Source: an uncultured Lachnospiraceae bacterium (GTDB lineage: Bacteria > Bacillota > Clostridia > Lachnospirales > Lachnospiraceae). From it: a DNA stretch of 36,088 nucleotides. Location: NCBI GenBank assembly GCA_900317475.1, contig ONGY01000010.1, positions 1 to 36,088 on the forward strand, given 5' to 3'. A model generated the notes under the pieces. It ran no database searches and had not been told where the DNA came from. It saw only the letters and a list, made by a program, of their open reading frames with translations. Positions 25,950-32,183 of the stretch are shown here, one piece after another. Position 1 is the stretch's first letter; every line of letters starts with the position of its first letter. Both the position numbers and the translations under genes were made by a program.

Positions 25950-26072
25950 GAATAAAAGTCAGATTTTGTTAAACGAGAGCGGCAGGGCCTGCGCACACCG
26001 CCTCTCTATGGCATCTGAAGCGGCGGCTTCGTCCGGCAGCCGGATTTTCGCGGGAAACCGCCGCCCGGTCTG

Positions 26073-26717
26073 TCAACGCAGTTTCTTCACAAGATCGAGA
26101 TATTCCGGTTTCCGGCAGTCCTCTTCGAAATATTCGTCAAAATGTGCTCCCGCGAAGGCTCCCTTCACCAATTCCGGATCCTTTTTTGCAAGGTCCGTAA
26201 GGATATCCGGGAGCGGACGGAATGCCGCCTCTTTTACGCCGTCCAGAATTTTCTTGTTTCTCTGCTCCGGCACTGCCCTTTCCTTCGGGTACCCGCTGCC
26301 GAACGGCTCGGACCAGAGCTTTTCGAAAATATACTGAAGATTGAGGTCCCCGCCCCAGCCAAAACCGAGTGCATATGGAATGGACACGGCATTGCCCGCG
26401 TTGATCTGCGCAAAGGTATAGGCATCGAGCGGAGTCTCGATGTGCCCGCAGATCACGCCGGGGAAGCTGTTCAGTGCCAGCATAGCGCCCTCGCCCGTAC
26501 CACATCCGGTGACGACGAAATCCGCCGCTCCGGAATTCAGCAGGACTGCTGCCAGAATGCCATTCTGAACATAGGTCAGCTGCGCACTGTCGTCCGGCGA
26601 GTACATGCCGTAATTGCGCACGTCAAAACCTTTTTCATCTGCCACCTTCTTTAATGCACTGTAGATAACGGCGTTTTTTGCCGCCTGTGAATTTTCGTTG
26701 ATCAGAGCGATTCTCAT
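26073..26717 (-). CDS. RpiB/LacA/LacB-family sugar-phosphate isomerase
   Basis: 214-residue protein with an RpiB-like N-terminus (RIALINENSQAAKNAVIYSAL) and the active-site strand VVTGCGTGEGAMLALN, whose Cys is the family catalytic base. It is longer than RpiB (about 150), with a C-terminal extension from about residue 140 that includes KERAVPEQRNKKILDGVKEAA. Long forms like this often sit beside KduD/gluconate dehydrogenase-type SDR genes in hexuronate or keto-deoxy sugar catabolism, as here. The exact substrate is unknown. The ribosome binding site is GGGAGG. It follows the SDR gene by 62 bp and ends the unit. Confidence 0.82.
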   Translation of the reverse strand: MRIALINENSQAAKNAVIYSALKKVADEKGFDVRNYGMYSPDDSAQLTYVQNGILAAVLLNSGAADFVVTGCGTGEGAMLALNSFPGVICGHIETPLDAYTFAQINAGNAVSIPYALGFGWGGDLNLQYIFEKLWSEPFGSGYPKERAVPEQRNKKILDGVKEAAFRPLPDILTDLAKKDPELVKGAFAGAHFDEYFEEDCRKPEYLDLVKKLR

Positions 26718-26779
26718 AAAGAACTTCCTCCCGGAATAATCCTGATTTCTGATAGGATACGGTCCTTCTTTGTCTTATC

Positions 26780-27637
26780 TCACCGGTCGCTTACCTGCAC
26801 CGAGCTGTCCTCTTCCACGGTCTTCAGTTTTGACTCGTCGAGGTTTGAAGGATCCTGTCCGATATAGGCGAGAATTCCGCCGTCGATGTAGATGATCTGG
26901 CCATTGATGAAGTCCGACGCCGGAGACGAGAGAAAAACGGCAAGTCCGCACAGGTCATCCGGAGTTCCCCAGCGCTGGGCCGGTGTCTTGCTTCGGATGA
27001 ACCGGTCAAACGGATGCATGGAGCCGTCGCTTCCGCGTTTTCGTAAAGGCGCGGTCTGCGGCGTTGCGATATAGCCGGGGCCGATGCCGTTGCACTGAAT
27101 GTTGTATTTGCCGTATTCGGAACAGATATTGCGGGTGAGCATCTTAAGCCCTCCCTTGGCTGCCGCATAAGCGCTCACCGTCTCCCGGCCGAGCTCACTC
27201 ATCATCGAGCAGGCATTGATGATCTTGCCCCCGCCCTTCTTTATCATGTCCGGGATGACTGCCTTCGAACAGATGAACGGACCTGTGAGATCAATGTTTA
27301 TGACCTGATTCCACTCTTCCACGCTCATCTCGGTCATCGGAATCCTCTTGATGATTCCGGCATTGTTGATGAGAATGTCAATCGTGCCGAACCGCTCCTT
27401 CACATCAGCCACAAACAATTCGACCTGTTTCTCGTCCGTCACGTCGCACACGGCACCATAGGCGTCAATGCCGAGCTCTTTATATTCATCCAAAGCTCTG
27501 GCAATGGCATCTGCATGCCGGGCATTGAACACGACCTTTGCACCGGCCTGCGACAAAGCAGCCGCATACGCAAATCCAAGTCCATACGTCGCCCCGGTGA
27601 TCCAGGCGACCTTTCCGTCCAGCCGGAATTTATCCAT
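26780..27637 (-). CDS. SDR-family oxidoreductase (gluconate 5-dehydrogenase-like)
   Basis: Classical short-chain dehydrogenase of 285 residues. Cofactor motif TGATYGLG is at 14-21, NNAG at 91-94, and the catalytic triad is Ser144, Tyr157 and Lys161 (SAYAAAK). PGYIATPQTAPLR after the core is characteristic of gluconate 5-dehydrogenase/KduD-type enzymes, which interconvert 5-keto-gluconate or 2-keto-3-deoxy sugars. A polar tail of about 30 residues (DPSNLDESKLKTVEEDSS) goes beyond the usual end at IDGG. Start: the ATG one codon after an in-frame GTG, with weak GGGA upstream. It lies 30 bp after the mannose-1-phosphate guanylyltransferase gene. Exact substrate unproven. Confidence 0.85.
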   Translation of the reverse strand: MDKFRLDGKVAWITGATYGLGFAYAAALSQAGAKVVFNARHADAIARALDEYKELGIDAYGAVCDVTDEKQVELFVADVKERFGTIDILINNAGIIKRIPMTEMSVEEWNQVINIDLTGPFICSKAVIPDMIKKGGGKIINACSMMSELGRETVSAYAAAKGGLKMLTRNICSEYGKYNIQCNGIGPGYIATPQTAPLRKRGSDGSMHPFDRFIRSKTPAQRWGTPDDLCGLAVFLSSPASDFINGQIIYIDGGILAYIGQDPSNLDESKLKTVEEDSSVQVSDR

Positions 27638-27667
27638 CACATTCCCGGGGACATCCGCCCTTATGAA

Positions 27668-29020
27668 TCACTCTCTGTCCGCCTTCGCAATTCCCGGGTC
27701 GACGACACCTTCATACGGGTACTTCGTCTTATCCTTCACGGATATATTCTCTCCGATCTGGCATTCGAGAATAATCATCTCACTTTCCGCAATCACGGTG
27801 TGCTTTGCTCCCGCCGGCATCTTCACGACATCCCCCGGGCCGATCTGCGTTTTGACGCCGTCTACGACTGCCGTGCCCGTGCCCGAGAGCACGGTCCACA
27901 CCTCTCTGCGGTATTCATGCGAATGATAGGTCATCCGGTTTCCCGGCCGCAGGTCGACCTTCACGTTGAGATAGCCGCAGCCCGCATCGATCACTGTGTA
28001 GGAACCCCAGGACTTCTCCGCAAAATGAACAGGCTCGCTGATTTTCTCGACGTACGGCTTCATATATGCCGACTGGTGCTTGTCTGCGACCAGGATACCG
28101 TCCCCCGAGGCGGCGATGACCATGTTCTTCGCGCCGCAGACGAGAATCGGCATGTCGAGTTCGTTGACGACATTCACATTCTCGCACGCATCATCAAAGA
28201 TGGCATTTCCCTTTGCCCGCTCCGTCATCACCTCCGACATCGTGTTCCACGTCCCGACGTCCTTCCACTCGCCGGCATAGCGGAGAACCCGGATGGACTT
28301 CTCCTTCTCTGCAACGGCATAGTCAAAACTGATCTTCGTGAGGGCAGCGTATTTTGCAAAAAGATCCTCATAATCGCGGAAGTCAATGAGCGAATGCGCT
28401 TTCTCCAGAAGATACGAGAGCTTAAACGCAAAAACTCCCGCGTTCCAGAGTCCGCCCCTTTTGATATAGTTCTCTGCAGTCTCAAGGTCCGGCTTTTCCC
28501 TGAATTCTCTCACCATGGAGACCTCGTCCTTCGTCTCCGGAATGATATAGCCGTATTTTTCGGAAGGATAGGTCGGCTCGATTCCCATCAGCGTGAGGCA
28601 CGCGCCTCCCTTTGCCGCATAGTCCGAGAGCTCTTTCAGTTTTTCAAAATAGGCATCATCCACGTACGGGTCGACCGGGCACACGACGACCGGCTCCTCC
28701 CCGCCCACATGCAGCCGGTCATGGAGAAATGCCGATGCCAGAGCAATCGCCGGAAAAGTGTCCCGCCGCACCGGCTCGATGCAGACGGACACGTGCTCGC
28801 CCAGCTGGTTCCGGATCGCCGAGACCTGCGACTTTGCGGTCGCAATCGTCACACTTGCATCCGGGTCCGTCTCGCGGATCTGCCTGTATACGCGCTGCAC
28901 CATCGACTCATAACTCCCGTCAGACAGACGGAACAGCTTAATAAACTGCTTCGAGCGCACATCATTCGAGAGCGGCCAGAGCCGTTTGCCGGAGCCGCCG
29001 GACAACAGAACAATATTCAT
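27668..29020 (-). CDS. manC: Mannose-1-phosphate guanylyltransferase with a cupin (type II isomerase) domain
   Basis: Makes GDP-mannose from mannose-1-phosphate and GTP, a precursor of surface polysaccharides. It has 450 residues. The nucleotidyltransferase domain begins with LSGGSGKRLWPLS (6-18), with VCPVDPYV for the metal-binding Asp and REKPDLETA as the sugar-binding signature. A beta-helix-like linker follows, then a C-terminal cupin (about 345-435) with YHSHEYRREVWTVLSGTG, the type II phosphomannose isomerase pattern. Bifunctional isomerase activity is possible. The ribosome binding site is GGAGG. It is followed by SDR and isomerase genes with short gaps, an unusual pairing of anabolic and catabolic sugar genes. 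Confidence 0.9.
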   Translation of the reverse strand: MNIVLLSGGSGKRLWPLSNDVRSKQFIKLFRLSDGSYESMVQRVYRQIRETDPDASVTIATAKSQVSAIRNQLGEHVSVCIEPVRRDTFPAIALASAFLHDRLHVGGEEPVVVCPVDPYVDDAYFEKLKELSDYAAKGGACLTLMGIEPTYPSEKYGYIIPETKDEVSMVREFREKPDLETAENYIKRGGLWNAGVFAFKLSYLLEKAHSLIDFRDYEDLFAKYAALTKISFDYAVAEKEKSIRVLRYAGEWKDVGTWNTMSEVMTERAKGNAIFDDACENVNVVNELDMPILVCGAKNMVIAASGDGILVADKHQSAYMKPYVEKISEPVHFAEKSWGSYTVIDAGCGYLNVKVDLRPGNRMTYHSHEYRREVWTVLSGTGTAVVDGVKTQIGPGDVVKMPAGAKHTVIAESEMIILECQIGENISVKDKTKYPYEGVVDPGIAKADRE

Positions 29021-29153
29021 AACTACCCTCCCATACGGGGATGCCGCAGTGCAGCACTCTCCGTCTGATTTTCATTTCCGCCGGTATGCGTCTGTCCCGG
29101 CATGTTCTCCGAGCTGCCAAGGGCAACTTGGGTGTGCCCGGGACTGCGCTGCC

Positions 29154-29684
29154 TCAGAACTGCATCGGCGTATAGAGCACGACCTTCCCCTGCCTTCTCG
29201 TCTCCTGCACGTCGATGATCCGCTGATTCGATGAGCCGCGGAACTGGAGTGATATATCCTTGAGCTCATCGACAAACGGCCCGTCGACGAGGACCTTCAG
29301 ATACGAGAGATATTCGTCCGTCACCTCGGTATATTTCCGTCCGCCCGGAACAAGATCGCGGTCGTAGACAAAACCGGTGTATCCCCAGATGTTCTTGTCC
29401 GGGAACTGTGAATGCACCTTCCGCAGGAACGGCACGAGAGCGCGCTGGTTCTCCGGCTCGAACGGCTCGCCGCCGAGCAGTGTCAGCCCATCGATATAGG
29501 GCGGCTTCATCGAATCCAGGATTTCGCTTTCGGTTTCTTCCGTGAACGGTTTGCCGTAATCAAAACTCCAGGTCTGCGGCTGGAAGCAGTTTTTGCAGTG
29601 ATTCGTGCATCCGGACACGAACAGAGTCGTGCGGACGCCCTCTCCGTCTGCGATATCACAGTACTTGATATTGCCGTAATACAT
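29154..29684 (-). CDS. nrdG: Anaerobic ribonucleoside-triphosphate reductase activating protein
   Basis: Radical SAM activase that generates the glycyl radical on NrdD. It has 176 residues, normal for NrdG. The cluster motif CTNHCKNC puts cysteines at 26, 30 and 33 (CxxxCxxC). TLLGGEPF is the SAM-binding GGE motif. VDGPFVDELKDISLQFRGSSNQRIIDV is the NrdG C-terminal signature. The start is MYYGNIKY, because GGGAGG lies upstream. Its partner nrdD lies 2.5 kb away on the same strand, with other genes between, which is unusual. A terminator sits 60 bp upstream, so nrdG needs its own promoter or read-through. Confidence 0.95.
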   Translation of the reverse strand: MYYGNIKYCDIADGEGVRTTLFVSGCTNHCKNCFQPQTWSFDYGKPFTEETESEILDSMKPPYIDGLTLLGGEPFEPENQRALVPFLRKVHSQFPDKNIWGYTGFVYDRDLVPGGRKYTEVTDEYLSYLKVLVDGPFVDELKDISLQFRGSSNQRIIDVQETRRQGKVVLYTPMQF

Positions 29685-29742
29685 TCTATGTACCTCCCAA
29701 AGCGGCATTCTCCGCCCCTCTTTGGACGAAGAATAGAATTGT

Positions 29743-29776
29743 AAAAAAGCCCTGAAACATTTGTTCCAGAGCTTTT
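29743..29776 (-). terminator. Intrinsic terminator after the MarR remnant
   Basis: On the minus strand AAAAGCTCTGGAAC pairs with GTTTCAGGGCTTTT over 14 bp with two wobbles, loop AAAT, then TTAC after a six-T run. It belongs to the broken regulator upstream and isolates nrdG from any transcript coming from the island. Confidence 0.87.
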
Positions 29777-29794
29777 CAATGGACAGGCAGGTTT

Positions 29795-30000
29795 CTGTTC
29801 TTCATCGATCCGTGCTTTTCTCGCCCGACTCCGCCTTCAGACGGTTCACACCGTCGGATTTCCCAGAGAATTGATGACTTCCATGCAGAAAGTCTCCGAG
29901 GTCGTCAGCGCAGCCTCCCGGTTTTCAAAGTTCTTTGCCGTCTGCATATAGAAATAGAGACGGAATTTACTATACAAGTCATTCAATACCTTGGACAGCT
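29795..30000 (-). pseudogene. MarR-family regulator remnant with an internal deletion
   Basis: Minus-strand translation of about 29848-29995 gives SKVLNDLYSKFRLYFYMQ followed by TAKNFENREAALTTSETF and CMEVINSLGNPTV, then TGA. This closely resembles the N-terminal part of a MarR-family regulator common in Lachnospiraceae (recognised from memory, not by search). No start codon is left: the frame runs back to an in-frame TAA without ATG. Just after the stop, another frame reads NRLKAESGEKSTDR and a stop, which could be the original C-terminus. So the middle, with the DNA-binding helix-turn-helix, seems deleted with a frameshift. The original terminator is still present. Confidence 0.65.
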
Positions 30001-30137
30001 GTGATTCCCCGATCGTACTGAGAACAGCTCTTTAAATCAAAAATCAAACAAACGTCACTGAAATTATAACAGTCCGAGGCATTGATTCAAAATATTTATT
30101 GCAATTTCTGTTAAAAGTTATTAGGAGAAATTAAACA
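30001..30137. other. AT-rich leader region of the orphan lipoprotein gene
   Basis: AT-rich DNA, unlike the surrounding sequence. It contains TATAAC near 30064 and TTGATT near 30083 as possible promoter elements on the plus strand, and a ribosome binding site TAGGAG 10 bases before the lipoprotein ATG. No gene seen. Confidence 0.4.
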
Positions 30138-30656
30138 ATGAAATATAATATCAGAACAAGCATTGTAATTGGACTCGTTGTTATTGCTATGTGTTCCTTT
30201 GTGACGGGATGTGCGAATAAAAAGGATTCAGCAGCGGCGAACAGTAATGATGATTTGTCAAACAAATCATCTCAAGTCGAAAACCAATTACCGAGTTCGG
30301 ATGATGAAAGTTCATCGAGTTCTTCTACAGGTTTTCAGGCCCCGGAAGAAGGTTATTATAGTAACGACTATGATGAAATCCTGAAAATCCAAAAATCCGA
30401 TGATAACACATATAACATTGAATACAGCATTACCAAGTTACTTTATGTTGAAAATGCAGTCGGAACGTATAATTCTGAAACCGGAGTTCTTAGTTTTAGA
30501 GTTCTTAGTTTTAGGGGCGATGATGACAGCGGAGCTGTTTTTGAAGCAGATGTTGTAAACAAAGGTGACCACTTAGAGGTTGCTGTAACTCAGAGCAGTC
30601 ATAAAGATGCTGTAGGATCAGTACAAAGTTTTTACAAAGCAGATGATCCCAGATAG
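30138..30656 (+). CDS. Orphan lipoprotein, AT-rich
   Basis: 172-residue predicted lipoprotein. Signal: hydrophobic segment 8-22 and lipobox VTGC with Cys25. A Ser/Asp/Asn-rich linker at about 28-66 precedes a small domain (GYYSNDYDEILKIQKSDD and onward) that I do not recognise; it has beta-rich patterns such as TYNIEYSI and VGTYNSETGVLSF. It is the only plus-strand gene in the right two thirds of the window, and its base composition is clearly more AT-rich than its neighbours, suggesting acquisition from elsewhere. A 15-bp tandem duplication (30485-30514) repeats VLSFR in frame. The ribosome binding site AGGAG is well placed. Confidence 0.75.
   Translation: MKYNIRTSIVIGLVVIAMCSFVTGCANKKDSAAANSNDDLSNKSSQVENQLPSSDDESSSSSSTGFQAPEEGYYSNDYDEILKIQKSDDNTYNIEYSITKLLYVENAVGTYNSETGVLSFRVLSFRGDDDSGAVFEADVVNKGDHLEVAVTQSSHKDAVGSVQSFYKADDPR
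30485..30514. repeat. 15-bp tandem duplication in the lipoprotein gene
   Basis: agttcttagttttag occurs twice head to tail at 30485-30499 and 30500-30514, adding five residues in frame (VLSFRVLSFR). Confidence 0.95.
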
Positions 30657-30662
30657 AAGAAT

Positions 30663-30870
30663 TCAGGATATCCGGTGCGGCGTTACCTCCCGGATCTTCG
30701 GAGTAACAGGATCGAATCCCATCATCAGGAGATGGTACTGTTCTCTCGTGAGTTCCTCTCGTGAGTTCTGCCGCTTCCTGTCGGCTCCTTGGCCAGGAGA
30801 AGCTCCCGGCTTCAAGGCGCTTATAGAGGAGAAGAAAGCCGTCGCCTTTGCCCGGGGACCAAATGACATA
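30663..30870 (-). pseudogene. IS66-family TnpB 3' remnant, frameshifted
   Basis: Minus strand, first frame: GDGFLLLYKRLEAGSFSWPR and SRQEAAELTR. Second frame: EELTREQYHLLMMGFDPV and TPKIREVTPHRIS, then stop. Together they match the C-terminal half of IS66 Orf2/TnpB, whose pattern is GDGF-LLYKRLE-G-F-WP. The frames break exactly at a 13-bp tandem duplication (30743-30768); with a single copy the reading AELTREQYHLL is restored. Only about 65 codons remain, with no transposase gene and no visible ends. It abuts the 3' end of the nuclease gene. Confidence 0.72.
30743..30768. repeat. 13-bp tandem duplication causing a frameshift
   Basis: ctctcgtgagttc occurs twice head to tail at 30743-30755 and 30756-30768. 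Removing one copy joins the two frames of the IS66 TnpB remnant. Confidence 0.95.
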
Positions 30871-30881
30871 TCTTTTTTTCG

Positions 30882-32147
30882 CTACGGATTGCACCGTTTA
30901 CAGGGAACATATCCTGCTTCCACGGCTTCTTCGCGTGTTTCAAAGTAAACCCTGTTCTTCTCCTTCATATCCCCCACGGATTCGCACCAGGAATAATGAA
31001 ATTTCATCGCATTTGCATTTCCGACGTAGGGAGCCGCGTCCGTCTCTGCACGGCTGTCTGCGGATGATACAGCAGCGGCGGAGGAAACAGCCTCCGTCCC
31101 CTCCGAGAGAACCGCGATCGAGGCTTCCTCTCCCGCGCTTTTGGATGTACTGCCGGACCCGTCCGGGACGCTGCGCGATGTACCCTTGTACTCTTCCCCT
31201 TCGCTGCTCCCGTCCGAATAATCAATGGTAATTCCCGGCTCGACGTTATAGCAGAAAACGCAGAATTCTACCTCTTCTCCTTCATCCTCCACGGACTCGC
31301 CTTCCATGAGTACACCATAGGAGAGAAGATTATTTCCCTCAAAAACCGGCGTCATCCGGTACAGAACATGATTGTCCGTCGCTTTGATATAATCTGCCGT
31401 TTCATTCTCATAGGGACTCATGCCCTCGATGTTCATATATCGGGTGCCCGTGATGAGATTTTTCTCATTGGCATTTTCTCCCGTCAGCTCATAAGCGATG
31501 AGATGGCATCGATTATAGAGATAATTGCCGTCGATTCCGGCATATTTCACGGTGTGCCAGCCGCTCGGCCTGATCATTCCAATCTCTCCGCGCGGTTCGG
31601 TCGGCATCAGATCCTGTCCGATGACAGCCTGCGCCGTCCCGCAACGCCCAAGTGCATCGAGGTCCGAATATTTCTCGTATGACGACTCCTCGAGGTCCGA
31701 CATGGTGAAGAACGGTACGTCTCCATTCACGGGAACACTCGATTTCCCATCGAAGGCCGGAATCGTGATCTTTACACTTCCGGCATCCCCATCCTCCACC
31801 GTGAGTGTAATATTCTCGTACGGAAATCCCGTCTCGCTGCCGGAATTTCTCTCCGTCTCCTCATCTGCACTGTCCCCGGCACCCTCTGCTGCACTGTCTT
31901 TATTTTCCGGTTCTGCCGATTCCGCGGACAGGCTTTCTCCCGATGCTGTGGAGGATACATCTTCTGAGGACAGTGCACGGGATAATCCGGCAGCCGCTTC
32001 CGAGGCACTCTTTCCGGAATCGCTGTTTCCGCACTGTGCAGCACAGGCACTGATCAAAATGAGAACAATAAATAAAATTACAACTGTACTGAGACAGGAG
32101 CCCTTCTTCTTTCCTCTGCCGTTTCTCCTGCCGGATGCGCGTCTCAT
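30882..32147 (-). CDS. Secreted or membrane-tethered DNA/RNA non-specific endonuclease with Ada-type zinc tail
   Basis: 421 residues. The N-terminus is basic with a hydrophobic segment at 20-36 (TVVILFIVLILISAC), which may be a lipobox or a membrane anchor. A Ser/Ala/Glu-rich linker runs to about 108. The nuclease domain (about 145-310) has the NRCHLIAYELTG motif with His215 as the predicted general base, the EndA/NucA-type DRGH variant, then ANEKNLITGTRYMNIEGM with the metal-binding Asn. A second low-complexity linker (315-372) leads to YVGNANAMKFHYSWCESV and GYVPCKRCNP (Cys388, Cys416, Cys419), resembling an Ada zinc-binding module. It probably degrades extracellular DNA or takes part in uptake. 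It is downstream of nrdD by 36 bp, probably co-transcribed. Confidence 0.85.
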   Translation of the reverse strand: MRRASGRRNGRGKKKGSCLSTVVILFIVLILISACAAQCGNSDSGKSASEAAAGLSRALSSEDVSSTASGESLSAESAEPENKDSAAEGAGDSADEETERNSGSETGFPYENITLTVEDGDAGSVKITIPAFDGKSSVPVNGDVPFFTMSDLEESSYEKYSDLDALGRCGTAQAVIGQDLMPTEPRGEIGMIRPSGWHTVKYAGIDGNYLYNRCHLIAYELTGENANEKNLITGTRYMNIEGMSPYENETADYIKATDNHVLYRMTPVFEGNNLLSYGVLMEGESVEDEGEEVEFCVFCYNVEPGITIDYSDGSSEGEEYKGTSRSVPDGSGSTSKSAGEEASIAVLSEGTEAVSSAAAVSSADSRAETDAAPYVGNANAMKFHYSWCESVGDMKEKNRVYFETREEAVEAGYVPCKRCNP

Positions 32148-32183
32148 TCGGATCTCGCCTCCCGGGCGGCATGCCTTTTCTTC

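Noticed and set aside
29094..29145. Possible SRP or 6S RNA
   Set aside because: It lacks the SRP tetraloop and internal-loop signature and is too short for 6S RNA.
30511..30894. 127-codon minus-strand frame overlapping the lipoprotein gene
   Set aside because: Only its first part is meaningful (IS66 TnpB). The remainder is read out of frame after the 13-bp duplication and antisense to the lipoprotein.
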